Shown: positions 45,142-54,278 of the stretch, piece by piece
Numbering within the stretch: position 1 is the stretch's first letter
How the letters are laid out: every line of letters starts with the position of its first letter
Source of the DNA: Pseudobacteriovorax antillogorgiicola
GTDB taxonomy: Bacteria > Bdellovibrionota_B > Oligoflexia > Oligoflexales > Oligoflexaceae
Reading direction: 5' to 3'
Assembly (NCBI RefSeq): GCF_900177345.1
Contig: NZ_FWZT01000003.1
Span: forward strand, 310,001 to 374,000
Length of the DNA stretch: 64,000 bases
The notes under the pieces: model-generated
The model's input: only the letters and a program-made list of their open reading frames with translations
What the model was told of the DNA's origin: nothing
Database searches by the model: none
Translations under genes and position numbers: made by a program

Positions 45142-46212
45142 TTATTTCAAATAGTCAGCAGGAATATAATCGACATCCAAGGGGAAAAAATAAGATCGAT
45201 ATCCCGCTAAAGATGGCTGTCCTGCCTTTAGCCAAGCCTCCAGAATCAGATGCTTCAATACGTCGCTTGCAAGGGATAGCTGTTGTACAGTATAGGCTTC
45301 ATAGTGCTTGGCGACCTCGTGTGCAGGACGCCGTTTACTCCTTTTCATAGGACCTGATAGCTCTAAAATGGAATATTTCCTATCGATCCCTAAGAGCATC
45401 TCTAAACTTTTGTGAGATTCGATTCCATATGCATGAATGATATCCAAGGTGTCCTTGGGTTGATGGCGGTCTTTGATCTGTGACTCAAAAGGCTTGCTGT
45501 TCCGAACTTGTTTAAATACCTTTTGTATCAAATCTAAATCTAAGGCATTGACGACATGCTCCTCGAAGTAGGAATGGATGCCTGCCTGCTGACTCAATTG
45601 GCCGTTGTAATTGATCGATGTATGTAGTGGGTTGCTGATATCCCCTACAAAATGGGATAATAGACCAATGCGAACCAGAATCTCATCCACAGTAGCGGTA
45701 GCTTCACGGGGAAACTCCCCTTTTCCCCGCTTCCTTGCCAGATTTTTAAAACTATCAAGCAAGCGATCGCTCAACTGCTCAATCCGAAGAGAAAGATGGC
45801 CAGCTGTTCGCAGCTTCTCTGGCCAAGCTTCGCCACTAGGACAAGGAGACTTCTGCTTACAGTTAGTCGATATGGCCTTTTTAAACTCTGCCATGGTTCG
45901 GGGAAGCAGCTTGACGTCGAGTTTTTGCTTGGGATCAGCGAGATATTCGATGTCGACGAAATGGGTTGGCCAGTTTTTGTTTTTGATCTCGGGATCACCG
46001 TTTCTCCAAGAGACATCTGGCAGATTGGAAACATGAGATACAAGATATTCTTTTTCAAGTAGCTGAAGTCCTAGTGTTTCGCGAGTTCGAACGTCTTCTG
46101 CTAGAAGTCTTGCTGCAACGACGCTAATAATGTGGTGTCCACGAGCCCCCCAGGCTGCTGCTGAATCAGCGATCAGTAGCAGGATCAAAGCCAAACCAAT
46201 TAATTTACCCAT
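45142..46212 (-). CDS. Secreted S1/P1-type nuclease
   Basis: A zinc-dependent nuclease acting on single-stranded DNA/RNA outside the cytoplasm. The signal peptide is cut before AWGARGHHI, giving the mature N-terminal Trp that binds zinc in this family. Other ligands are visible: NLPDVSW, THFVDIEY and LLSHFVGDISNPLHTS. The usual GGNLHxxWD is altered to AGIHSYFEEHVV, keeping the His but replacing Trp and Asp with Phe and Glu, so metal geometry may differ. Length (356 aa) is slightly above the family norm, with a C-terminal helical extension. Confidence 0.9.
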   Translation of the reverse strand: MGKLIGLALILLLIADSAAAWGARGHHIISVVAARLLAEDVRTRETLGLQLLEKEYLVSHVSNLPDVSWRNGDPEIKNKNWPTHFVDIEYLADPKQKLDVKLLPRTMAEFKKAISTNCKQKSPCPSGEAWPEKLRTAGHLSLRIEQLSDRLLDSFKNLARKRGKGEFPREATATVDEILVRIGLLSHFVGDISNPLHTSINYNGQLSQQAGIHSYFEEHVVNALDLDLIQKVFKQVRNSKPFESQIKDRHQPKDTLDIIHAYGIESHKSLEMLLGIDRKYSILELSGPMKRSKRRPAHEVAKHYEAYTVQQLSLASDVLKHLILEAWLKAGQPSLAGYRSYFFPLDVDYIPADYLK

Positions 46213-46227
46213 GGACTAGAATCCTTT

Positions 46228-48162
46228 CTAAACAACCCGCTTCACCACTCTATGGTAGCTACTTTTGATGTATATAGCCTCTTTAGGGTCGTGATCTCTG
46301 ATACTTCGCGACAAACCTCTGGGATCAATTCTGCGAAATTCGTTCTGCATATTGTTGGGAAGCTGATCGTAAACAGCCTTTTCAATTACAAACAGGCTTC
46401 CCGCTAAGCTAAAATCTGCTTTGATAGTTTTCCGCATTGCTTGAAAGCGAGTCGCTTTGATCAGTGGCTTACCGTAAAGATCGTACTGCTGAATACCCGC
46501 GTTGGGAAAGAAGCCGCCAATCTCTCCTAGGGAAATTCCGATTCCACAGCTAACGTCAACACTCAAGTACTTGTCAGCGCAATCGTTAAGAATCTGTTCA
46601 AAGTGCAACGCAAACTCTAAAGCTACCTTACCAGCCTCATTTTGAGAGACTTCGAAAGGAAAACCAAATGAACATAGAAAACCGTCGCCCATTTCCTTGA
46701 TTCTAAATCCTTGGCAACGCTCCCCCTTAAAATCGATACCCTCACTCATCAGTAGCTGTGATTTAAGCAAAAATTCCTTAAAAAATAGATGATTCTTCTC
46801 GTGATCTATCTTCGAACTATTTTCAATATCGAGACATAAAACAGCTCCACAGCCCTTGCCGATGGGCATGGTTTCTTCCAGAAGGCTACCCTTTCGCATT
46901 TGCAGTAACTGGGATGGGTAAACCAACTTCTTGAGCTGCGAAAAACTGTGTTGCTTTTCTTGGTCCATGACCAATGTCTTGCGATAGATTTTATAGAGAC
47001 TTAAGAAACCAAACATCACCATCTCGACAAGAAAGCAAGTCCAGCCAAGATTTAGCCCGAGCAGCAGGTTTTCACTCTGGAAAGCCGTGATAAAGACCAA
47101 CCCCATCACATAAAATCCCCAAGAAAAAGCTCCTTTTTTTGCATTTGGATTACCCTTAAACATACTATAGATGAATAGGCCTGTGATAAAGACAATGTAG
47201 GACATAACAATCCAACGAAAGACATCAAAGCCAACTGGAACAGTGGCTACGATCAAGCACATCACAATAGTGTAGCCTGTTGCCATCTTATGGACTTTTG
47301 GGCTATAGGTTTTTAGGGTTAAGTATTGAGAGATAAAACTTAAAGTCGCAATCAATTCAATGATGATCGAAAGATTCATAACATGGGCATAGTTCATATC
47401 GAAGATGCGAAATATGTTCGTATCAAACAATACTGGCATGTTTGGCTGAAGAAAGAACATCAAAGATGTCGACATCGCATAAATCCAGTACCAAAACATG
47501 AGCGGATCACGAAACAATAAAACAACTAAACCAGCTCCTAATGTCATCACTAGAGATGCACCAAACAGACTTGAAATAAAAAATATCTGCCGCTCCACCA
47601 GACGATCCATTTGAACATCTGTTCCGATCCAAAGGGGAAGATAGTTGAAAACAGGACTATTGATAAACACAGTATTAAGGCCAGGTTGGAGCACGATCTG
47701 GGCTCTCGGGAAGAAACTCATGTTGGTGGATGCAAGGCCCATCCAGTACTGCCGGACATCTCCAGATGGTGGCCGAGTGTAGATCTCTAAAGTTTGGGAA
47801 CCATTTGCCTGAACCATGAGCGTTCGAAGCTGAATGGTGTCGGTGGGGTTTAAGATCTCAATTTTTAAAACCGCAGCCTGATTGGGCTGATCAGGTGCCA
47901 CGTAATGGTTGTGGGGTATGGGTTCAAAGGATACCGGCTGCTCTCCCGACACAATTTTCTTAATGTCAATGTCGCGACCACCATGAATATAACGCCAAAC
48001 ATGATCCTTCAAAACCATCTTCGCTGGCTGCTCTGCTTCCCAGACATAGGTTTGCGGACTCCCATATCCAGACGCCGCTATGAGCATCAACAATGTCACG
48101 AACATCTTTGGTATCACTCTAAGGCCTCCCACACGGCTCATCGGTGACGGAGTGGACCTCAT
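46228..48162 (-). CDS. 7TM-DISM receptor with class III cyclase-like domain
   Basis: A membrane receptor (644 aa): signal peptide, a 7TMR-DISM periplasmic beta domain (about 45-185), seven membrane helices (about 190-395), then a class III nucleotidyl cyclase domain (about 430-635). Metal Asp residues are in VLCLDIENSS and EMGDGFLCSF; the adenine-specifying Lys (RIKEMGDGF) and Asp (QQYDLYGK) are kept. The transition-state Asn of the usual VNxAxR is Ile (LIKATRF) while the Arg remains, so activity may be weak. The start region lies just downstream of the 131-bp palindromic element. Its layout matches the DISM kinase at 35378 but with a cyclase output. Confidence 0.9.
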   Translation of the reverse strand: MRSTPSPMSRVGGLRVIPKMFVTLLMLIAASGYGSPQTYVWEAEQPAKMVLKDHVWRYIHGGRDIDIKKIVSGEQPVSFEPIPHNHYVAPDQPNQAAVLKIEILNPTDTIQLRTLMVQANGSQTLEIYTRPPSGDVRQYWMGLASTNMSFFPRAQIVLQPGLNTVFINSPVFNYLPLWIGTDVQMDRLVERQIFFISSLFGASLVMTLGAGLVVLLFRDPLMFWYWIYAMSTSLMFFLQPNMPVLFDTNIFRIFDMNYAHVMNLSIIIELIATLSFISQYLTLKTYSPKVHKMATGYTIVMCLIVATVPVGFDVFRWIVMSYIVFITGLFIYSMFKGNPNAKKGAFSWGFYVMGLVFITAFQSENLLLGLNLGWTCFLVEMVMFGFLSLYKIYRKTLVMDQEKQHSFSQLKKLVYPSQLLQMRKGSLLEETMPIGKGCGAVLCLDIENSSKIDHEKNHLFFKEFLLKSQLLMSEGIDFKGERCQGFRIKEMGDGFLCSFGFPFEVSQNEAGKVALEFALHFEQILNDCADKYLSVDVSCGIGISLGEIGGFFPNAGIQQYDLYGKPLIKATRFQAMRKTIKADFSLAGSLFVIEKAVYDQLPNNMQNEFRRIDPRGLSRSIRDHDPKEAIYIKSSYHRVVKRVV

Positions 48163-48175
48163 AGAGGAAATTCCT

Positions 48176-48306
48176 ACCTAGTGCTTAGTCACATTGAATC
48201 CTCAGCGTTGTTGTCTTCGTCTCTCAATCGTCGCTGTACGGGAGTACTATCTCCTCAATCATTCCTCGACGCCTAGCTGAGAATCCAATGTGACTAAGCA
48301 CTAGGT
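48176..48306. repeat. 131-bp imperfect palindromic element
   Basis: Two 31-nt arms (48176-48206 and 48276-48306) are inverted repeats with 29 of 31 positions matching. The two mismatches become G-U pairs in RNA. The 69-nt centre can fold again: CGTCG pairs with CGACG and GGAG with CTCC. It starts 14 bp before the cyclase start codon and could be a leader structure, a small RNA or a MITE-like element ending in CTAG/CTAG sequences. No target-site duplication is clear. Confidence 0.75.
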
Positions 48307-48377
48307 GATCGAGGGACTAGAGTTGCCTTTTTGGAATTCTAGAGAAGAACTAAGAATGTAGTGGCTATTACCGGCCT

Positions 48378-49124
48378 CTAGGATTGAGGAACGTCTATCA
48401 TCAGACCAGTATCGCACCCAGGATAAGAGAATCGATTGGCTCCAGGGTAGCAGAAGCCGTTAATAAACACCCTGCGGGGCTTTAGAGAACTGTTTGCTTG
48501 ACTGCCGTGAACAGTATAAGGACCAAACAAAACCAAGGAACCAGCCTTCAACTCTGGAGTCGTGTAGGCGCCCTTTTGAAATGACTCGCGCTGCTCAGGA
48601 TGCTTCTCTAGGTAAAGATGGCCTTGCTGGCAACTACGAGGAACAAAGTGAACGGGACCATTTTCAGGTGTCACATCATCGACTGCTAGCAGACATTGAA
48701 CGTAGCTACCCAAACCATTGATATCCGACCAATACTCAGAGCCGAACTTCCGATGTTCGCTATCTTGATGCCAGGGAAACGCCACACCATCCTTTGGAAA
48801 TTTAAAGTGGGCCTGGCAGATCAGTTGACTAATCTGCTGGGAACCAAGAATTTGAGATACAGGACCCAAGAGTCGTTTGGAGTGAGCGAACTCAAGCAAC
48901 TGAGGCTGCACTCCTGCACACCAGACAACCCGATCAATCCGGTCGCCATTTACAACAAACTGCGTCCCATTCATGTGGAAAGTCGTTTTACGGCGACTGG
49001 CAAGTTTGGCAATGATATCAAAAGATTTTCCAATCTGATCGATCTCTTCAGGGTGAAAGAGATTTTCCAAGACCAGAAATCCGATTTCGTAGAACTCATC
49101 GATTTGTGCCTGACTTAGTCTCAT
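48378..49124 (-). CDS. Phytanoyl-CoA dioxygenase (PhyH)-family protein
   Basis: A non-heme Fe(II)/2-oxoglutarate oxygenase of 248 aa with the PhyH pattern: a start QAQIDEFYEIGFLVLENLF, the iron-binding FPWHQDSEHR (His-x-Asp) in mid-protein, the distal HGSQANSS His near residue 210 and the 2OG-binding Arg in PRRVFING. Such enzymes hydroxylate fatty acyl-CoA or small metabolites; the substrate here is unknown. It stands alone, facing the persulfide dioxygenase gene. The palindromic element lies just past its stop codon. Confidence 0.9.
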   Translation of the reverse strand: MRLSQAQIDEFYEIGFLVLENLFHPEEIDQIGKSFDIIAKLASRRKTTFHMNGTQFVVNGDRIDRVVWCAGVQPQLLEFAHSKRLLGPVSQILGSQQISQLICQAHFKFPKDGVAFPWHQDSEHRKFGSEYWSDINGLGSYVQCLLAVDDVTPENGPVHFVPRSCQQGHLYLEKHPEQRESFQKGAYTTPELKAGSLVLFGPYTVHGSQANSSLKPRRVFINGFCYPGANRFSYPGCDTGLMIDVPQS

Positions 49125-49343
49125 ACTTACACCATCGGAAGAAAAGCTTAACTCTTAATTCGGACGAATACATATTTACCCTAAGCACCCCGACCTAAAT
49201 CTTTACCAATCATACTAGTTCCGCTAGTCTTTTCGGTGGTCTCGGGTGTATTTTAAAGCTACCAATTCATCACTTTCAGGCTTTGGCATGATTTGGCAGC
49301 TGTCATTTTATTGAGCAGTATCGCATTTTTGGGAGTCGACACT

Positions 49344-50399
49344 ATGATATTTCGCCAGCTATTTGAGCAAGAATCGTCCACGTACACCTATTTATTGGCA
49401 GATGAAGCCAGCAAGGACGGAGTGATCATCGATCCCGTGGTTGAGATGCATCGACGTGATGCTGCTTTAATCCGTGAATTGGGCATCAAACTGATTTACA
49501 GCCTCGATACCCATTGTCACGCTGATCACATTACCGGCTCTTGGCAACTCAAGGAAGCCTTCGGCTGTAAGATCGGATTGGGTTCTGCCAATCGGGTCAA
49601 TAATGTTGACAATCTTTTTGACAATGGTGAGACCATTACCTTTGGCAAACACTCTTTAAAGGTCTTAGAAACTCCGGGTCATACCGATGGCTGTGTGAGC
49701 TTCGTTCTCGATGATCAATCCAGGGTTTTCACTGGCGACAGCCTACTTATCCGCGGCTGCGGCCGCACAGACTTTCAGGGTGGTGATCCAGCCAAGCTCT
49801 ATCAATCCATTCAAAATCAGTTGTTTACTCTCCCTGAACACTGCCTGGTTTACCCGGGTCATGATTATAACGGCCGCTGTAGCAGCTCGATTGGTGAGGA
49901 AAAAGCTTTCAATCCACGCATCGGTGGAGCTGCTAGCGAAAAAGACTTCGTCGGATATATGAAGCATATGAAGCTTCCTCATCCTAAGAAAATCGCGATG
50001 GCCTTACCCGCAAACTTGAATTCTGGTCGGATTGAAGGCCAGGAAGAGACGGTTCCTCAGTGGGCTCCATTGGAGCACAACTTTGGTGGAATCTTGCAGA
50101 TTGACCCTCAGTGGCTCGCCAACAACCTCGATCAAGTGGTCGTCGTCGATGTCCGCGATGATGATGAGTTCAACAACGAACTGGGGCATTTGCCACAGGC
50201 CCTACACATCCCATTGGGACAATTGGAAGACTCTATGAGCAAGCTATCGAAAGACAAGGCCATAGTCACAGTTTGCCGCAGCGGTCGACGATCGGCACTC
50301 GCTAGCCTTGCGTTGCAAAAAGCGGGCTTTGAGAAGGTTGCCAATCTCAAGGACGGCATGCTTGCCTGGACTGAGTTAGGGTTCCCTATAGCCAGTTAG
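49344..50399 (+). CDS. Persulfide dioxygenase-rhodanese fusion (ETHE1/Blh-type)
   Basis: Detoxifies sulfide-derived persulfides: the N-terminal metallo-beta-lactamase-fold domain (about 1-230) oxidises glutathione persulfide to sulfite, and the C-terminal rhodanese (about 255-350) transfers sulfane sulfur. Seen: THCHADH (57-62), GHTDGCVSF, the GRTDFQGGD loop of ETHE1 and PGHDYNG; rhodanese Cys in TVCRSGRRSA (about 311). ATG 49344 is chosen: GGAG lies 8 nt upstream, whereas the earlier in-frame TTG (49293) adds a hydrophobic leader atypical of the family. No sqr or other sulfide gene adjoins. Confidence 0.93.
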   Translation: MIFRQLFEQESSTYTYLLADEASKDGVIIDPVVEMHRRDAALIRELGIKLIYSLDTHCHADHITGSWQLKEAFGCKIGLGSANRVNNVDNLFDNGETITFGKHSLKVLETPGHTDGCVSFVLDDQSRVFTGDSLLIRGCGRTDFQGGDPAKLYQSIQNQLFTLPEHCLVYPGHDYNGRCSSSIGEEKAFNPRIGGAASEKDFVGYMKHMKLPHPKKIAMALPANLNSGRIEGQEETVPQWAPLEHNFGGILQIDPQWLANNLDQVVVVDVRDDDEFNNELGHLPQALHIPLGQLEDSMSKLSKDKAIVTVCRSGRRSALASLALQKAGFEKVANLKDGMLAWTELGFPIAS

Positions 50400-50405
50400 A
50401 GGGTC

Positions 50406-50657
50406 TCAGGATTGTTGCCTCGGAGGAGATTTACCCTTAAGTGGTTGGATGAGGTGTTCGAGTCCATTGACCTTGATCGCACAAAGCTGTTCGATGAGCT
50501 CTTTGAAGCGGCCTTTGATGGGCCCTTGATTTGATAACCATAAGACATAGGGCTCGGGAAGGTCGATCAAAGGCCTTCCCTCGAACTTGCCAAAGGGCAT
50601 TTTTTGGTTAGCCAAAGCAAAAAGATCATCAGGCTTTAGTTCCACTGGAACCTCCAT
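50406..50657 (-). CDS. DUF3820-family protein
   Basis: A small (83 aa) cytoplasmic protein matching DUF3820: QKMPFGKFEGRPLIDLPEPYVLWL followed by the INGLEHLIQPLKG end. Function unknown; some relatives are described as quorum-sensing-linked or nucleic-acid-linked, but nothing here supports that. It is convergent with the persulfide dioxygenase gene, 6 bp apart, and lies downstream of the Fur-box-linked peptide gene on the same strand. Confidence 0.85.
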   Translation of the reverse strand: MEVPVELKPDDLFALANQKMPFGKFEGRPLIDLPEPYVLWLSNQGPIKGRFKELIEQLCAIKVNGLEHLIQPLKGKSPPRQQS

Positions 50658-50707
50658 TATTCAAACCAGAGATCAGTCTAACGTCTTTGCTCCATAAGTG
50701 AAAGCCT

Positions 50708-50860
50708 TACTGGGGGCTAAGGCTGGGAAGCTTCTTGGCAAGGAGCCACGGGAGCTTCGGGACTTCTCTTTGTTTCCTTGGATACAACCAATTGACAACA
50801 GGGGCAATCGGCCTGCTTGGCTTCGCGAAGCAGCTGAAAAAATTGCTTAATTGTAATCAT
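50708..50860 (-). CDS. 50-aa CPCC microprotein downstream of a Fur box
   Basis: A short frame not large enough for usual gene finders: M-I-T-I-K-Q-F-F-Q-L-L-R-E-A-K..., with an ADCPCCQLV motif and a basic tail ending LPSLSPQ. GGGAGATG precedes the ATG by a few nt, and a near-perfect Fur box lies 42 nt upstream. The Cys cluster could bind iron, zinc or an Fe-S centre. Not recognised as a known family. It may be an iron-starvation peptide; alternatively, only the promoter is real and serves the downstream DUF3820 gene. Confidence 0.5.
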
Positions 50861-50901
50861 AGCATCTCCCGAGTTCTTGTATAATAGAGCCTAGCAATTA
50901 T

Positions 50902-50920
50902 CATAATGATAATCAATATC
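50902..50920. promoter_or_regulatory. Fur box
   Basis: CATAATGATAATCAATATC matches the consensus GATAATGATAATCATTATC at 17 of 19 positions. It overlaps a wider AT-rich run of NATAAT-like hexamers (50896-50926), and TATTAT, a possible -10 on the minus strand, lies next to it. Iron-loaded Fur would repress the leftward peptide gene. Confidence 0.75.
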
Positions 50921-51193
50921 AATATTATCGGGACCAACCGCTTTTTCTTTAGTCCAAGTCTATAAGATTTTCCTAAATTTGCCGAAAGCTAGCACCATCG
51001 GGCCTTTTAAATCCTATTTATCGCAAAACCCCGGGTCAAAATTAGTCATAATGAGCACTTAGGTTATTGACTAATGCTCATGGTGGAAAGCTTTTGTCGT
51101 GGTGTCATGGAATAGCTACTGACAGACTTTCAATTATTGGTGATAAATAATGAGAGAGTATAAACAGGTCCTGAAGAAACCAGGGACGATCCC

Positions 51194-52351
51194 ATGCAAA
51201 ATGATTTTGTAACCCTACATTGCGATCGTATCAACCACCTCATCAGCAAGCAAAACCTGAAAAGAGGTCAGATTGCTCATGAAGTCGGCATTGATCTTAA
51301 CCTGCTGCGACGTTGGCTTCATGAACCGGGTATCAAAGTTCCTCGATACGACGCTCAAGCTCTAGCGGATTACTTGAGATGTTCTCTTAGCAGTATTAGT
51401 ATGAGCCTGGTCGTCCAACCCAAGTCGAGTGCTATGAGATCTGCCCCCCAACCCGAAAGCCAAGCTCACGAGTTAAACGCACAGGCAATCAGTACGCTTC
51501 ATAACCTCGATATAAGGCAAGCCCAGATGCTAGCGGAACAAGCAATTCGCCTGGCTCCCGATAAACGCGATGAAGAGGAATTTTGGGAATCAAAGTCAAT
51601 CGTCGCGCGAATCCTTTTGCAAGACGACGTCCCTTTGGCGATCGAGAAACTATACGAAGTTCTGCAAAGCACCCAAGAGAAGTCCATTGCCAACATCTCT
51701 GGCAAGGTTCTCACCAATCTAGGATCAGCGTTCCGTTATTTAGGAAATATCGGTGAATCAATATCAGCGCTCGATCTAGCTCTAGAGCTTTTTGATCGTG
51801 AGGCTAAGATAAGCGGCCGATTGAACAAGATCGCCGTGTGTCACGCTCTGCTGGTGGAAAGCTACCTGCTCCAGGGTGATTCATTTCAAGCTCGCCACCA
51901 CCTGAGCATCAGTCGTCAATACGCGAGCCAAGGCAACCATCCGGTGATCGAAGCGGTCCTGGATGCTAAATTCGCTAGAATTTTGCTCCTCGAAGGCAAG
52001 AGTGCTGACGCTCAACAGCTTCTTGACTCCATTGTAAGAGACGAGCTACCAGTAGCCATCCAACTTGAGTTCGATCTTGTTGAGCTTCTTATCCTCCTCG
52101 ATCAAGGCGATTACGATCAAGCCTACTGGCTCTATCGCAGTCGTGAGGCGAGTCTACTCAACTCCCATAGAATTTACTGGCTCCCTCTTTTGAGTTACAT
52201 TCAAGCCCAGCGCCAGCAAGACGATGACACTGAGTTAGCCTGCCAGCAGTTTTTTGATCGACTGAAAGCCGCATCTTGGATCGAGAAGGCGCAAAGGCTG
52301 GGAAGCTTTCGAGATCTTGCTAAAAACTCTTTCCTTCGAAAAAGCTCATAG
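51194..52351 (+). CDS. HTH and TPR-like regulatory protein
   Basis: A 385-aa cytoplasmic protein. The N-terminal ~65 residues read as a helix-turn-helix of the XRE type (LISKQNLKRGQIAHEVGIDLNLLRRWLHEP, PRYDAQALADYLRCSL). The rest is all-helical with TPR-like repeats (TLHNLDIRQAQMLAEQAIRLAPDK, TNLGSAFRYLGNIGESISALDLALELF). Such proteins bind DNA and a peptide or partner protein, like Rgg/PlcR types, although no partner peptide is known here. AGGGA lies 7 nt before the ATG. The 5' region is shared with the divergent Fur-box peptide gene. Confidence 0.75.
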   Translation: MQNDFVTLHCDRINHLISKQNLKRGQIAHEVGIDLNLLRRWLHEPGIKVPRYDAQALADYLRCSLSSISMSLVVQPKSSAMRSAPQPESQAHELNAQAISTLHNLDIRQAQMLAEQAIRLAPDKRDEEEFWESKSIVARILLQDDVPLAIEKLYEVLQSTQEKSIANISGKVLTNLGSAFRYLGNIGESISALDLALELFDREAKISGRLNKIAVCHALLVESYLLQGDSFQARHHLSISRQYASQGNHPVIEAVLDAKFARILLLEGKSADAQQLLDSIVRDELPVAIQLEFDLVELLILLDQGDYDQAYWLYRSREASLLNSHRIYWLPLLSYIQAQRQQDDDTELACQQFFDRLKAASWIEKAQRLGSFRDLAKNSFLRKSS

Positions 52352-52359
52352 GCGGGGGA

Positions 52360-53388
52360 TTAAAGGCTGATTGGCTTTTCCAATTGAATGACCGTATCAA
52401 GTATCACCATTAACTCCGATAGCTCTTGTAGGTCTTCCTGTACTCCTGGGCCTTCAATTTTGGCTGAGATTTCAGATATCCCACTTACCATAAGGGGCTG
52501 TGCTCCATCCGATGCTCCAGAAGCGAGGCTACAGGAATCCCATGTAGGCCCACCATAAGAACGCCGGTCCGAAAGAGGCGCTTCAGTACCCAAAGTCTCG
52601 AAGCTGCCATCTCCCTGATAGCAATACTGAACAAAATTTGAGGCTTCAGCACCTACCATTTGCAGGCTTAACCAATCTGCTCCGGCTGCGCCACGGCCTA
52701 TTACAGCCCGATCAGGGACACGAATATACCGCGCTTGGTCAAACTCCACTTGAACAGGATAGAACCGCTCCGGCTGGTAATCTCGCTCTGGGGCAAGATA
52801 GACTTGCTCCAATGCAAGCCCAGACAGTGCAGCTACCACATCGTCACAGGAGTCTACCTCCTCAGAAGAGAGACTCCTAGACTCGGTGCGGAATTGAAAT
52901 AATTCGCCTGCAATGACTAGGCTGGATGGCTCACCTTTATGGGGAGGCAGGACCTCAAGCCCTTTGCTTCGCTGACTAAGGTCTTGAGGAGTTGCTTGCA
53001 GGCCTAGAAACCCTGCAAACAGGGCCTCTGCCCGATTGTTTATAGCAGCTAAGTCTAACGTTGTTACGGCATCGTCACTAGAGCATGAGATCGAAGCTGC
53101 GGCTAAGATCAGCTTATCATCGCTGACGAGATAAATCCCTTGCTCTTGGAATAGTATATTCCCTTGTAGATGATTCCACCGATAGAGCCCTTCCCTAAGC
53201 TCTAAAGATTGTCCCGACTGACCTCGATAAATGCCGTCCCGAATCTGCAAACAGTCTTTGCAGGCTTTGATATCATCAGACTCCGACTGGGCTGCCAACG
53301 GACTGCTTCCCGGCTCTTGATAATCATCGAACTTGCCGCTGCCGCAGCCTATCATCACAGCAAATAACACAAGCAATGCAGCCAGCAT
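52360..53388 (-). CDS. Lipoprotein of unknown function
   Basis: About 342 aa. Lipobox AVMIGC follows a short hydrophobic stretch; then a Ser/Asp-rich tether and a beta-rich body with CKDC, SCSSDD, SCDD and CYQGDG Cys pairs and a repeated YRGQSGQSLELREGLYRW-type segment early on. No family recognised. The start is uncertain: ATG 53388 (GGGGA 5 nt upstream), 53409 and 53439 are in frame; the signal region has little positive charge in any case. It is convergent with the HTH/TPR gene, 8 bp apart. Confidence 0.65.
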   Translation of the reverse strand: MLAALLVLFAVMIGCGSGKFDDYQEPGSSPLAAQSESDDIKACKDCLQIRDGIYRGQSGQSLELREGLYRWNHLQGNILFQEQGIYLVSDDKLILAAASISCSSDDAVTTLDLAAINNRAEALFAGFLGLQATPQDLSQRSKGLEVLPPHKGEPSSLVIAGELFQFRTESRSLSSEEVDSCDDVVAALSGLALEQVYLAPERDYQPERFYPVQVEFDQARYIRVPDRAVIGRGAAGADWLSLQMVGAEASNFVQYCYQGDGSFETLGTEAPLSDRRSYGGPTWDSCSLASGASDGAQPLMVSGISEISAKIEGPGVQEDLQELSELMVILDTVIQLEKPISL

Positions 53389-53486
53389 ATTGTCCCCAAG
53401 TTCGTTCATCTCTAGTGAATAGAGAGAAGCAAAGCCCATTCCAGAGCCCTATATTAAAATTTGCTTTAATTTTAGCCTATTAAAAA

Positions 53487-53510
53487 ACCAGGGCCTGTAT
53501 AGACCCTGGT
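53487..53510 (-). terminator. Terminator after the LysE-type exporter gene
   Basis: On the minus strand ACCAGGG-TCTATACAGG-CCCTGGT (7-bp stem) is followed by TTTTTTAATAGG, a good T-tract. It lies 66 nt past the exporter stop codon. Confidence 0.8.
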
Positions 53511-53576
53511 CATAGCCGAATGTCGTTGCATCGCCCTGCATATCGGCCAAATCGTTAGTATTAAAGAGACTTAGCC

Positions 53577-54197
53577 CTAAACTATTAACCCAACCCCAAT
53601 GGTCATCAGGATGCCGCCACTGGTCGCCTCTAAAATTCGCATGGTCTTGCGAGACGGCTGCTGAGGAATCGCAAAGGTCGTTACGCTCGCCAGGGAAAAC
53701 AGCCAGACGAAAGATGCCATCACCGCACCCACGAGAAAGTATGGAGCACTTTCACCAAACTTAGGGGCCATCCCACCAAAGAAAATGATAGATTCAAAAA
53801 TCGCCTGCGGGTTCAGCAAGCTGAAGCCAATGGCTGCGAGTATCGATCCTACCAATGTAGCCGGACGGTCGTTCACCGGGTTCTCCAACGCAACTTTCTC
53901 GCCCCATATGGCTTGATAAAGTGAGCGCCCCCCATAAACGAGAAGAAAGCCAGCAGCGGCCACCATCAAATAGCCTTCCATACCTGGAGCGAGTTTCAGC
54001 AGAGCCCCTGCTCCAACAACACCTAGCACCACTAGAATCACCTCACAGGCCACGCAGGTTAGCGCCACCCAAAAGGGATATTCCTTGCGAATGCCTTTCT
54101 TAATGACATAAAGATTCTGCATGCCTAGAGACATTATGATTCCCATTTGCATCAAAAATCCAGATCCAATCGCTTGCCACATTGTTTCTTTAAGCAT
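53577..54197 (-). CDS. LysE/ArgO-family amino-acid exporter
   Basis: Exports basic amino acids (lysine/arginine) across the inner membrane. The 206-aa protein has six membrane helices and the LysE signature GIIMSLGMQNLYVIKKGIRKEY near the N-terminus and the NPQAIFES motif in the second half (residues about 125-135). Length is normal. A LysR/ArgP-type regulator gene is divergent, 112 bp away, the standard arrangement; the intergenic palindrome at 54279 is the likely operator. Confidence 0.92.
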   Translation of the reverse strand: MLKETMWQAIGSGFLMQMGIIMSLGMQNLYVIKKGIRKEYPFWVALTCVACEVILVVLGVVGAGALLKLAPGMEGYLMVAAAGFLLVYGGRSLYQAIWGEKVALENPVNDRPATLVGSILAAIGFSLLNPQAIFESIIFFGGMAPKFGESAPYFLVGAVMASFVWLFSLASVTTFAIPQQPSRKTMRILEATSGGILMTIGVGLIV

Positions 54198-54278
54198 CGC
54201 TACATCCTCGCTGCTCTAGGTTAGGAATCGGATATTCGGTAATAATGCTTGATAAGTAAAATTAATTCATTTTATTCT

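Noticed and set aside
48176-48306. Insertion sequence ends
   Set aside because: No transposase frame within or beside the 131-bp element; retained only as a repeat/RNA candidate.
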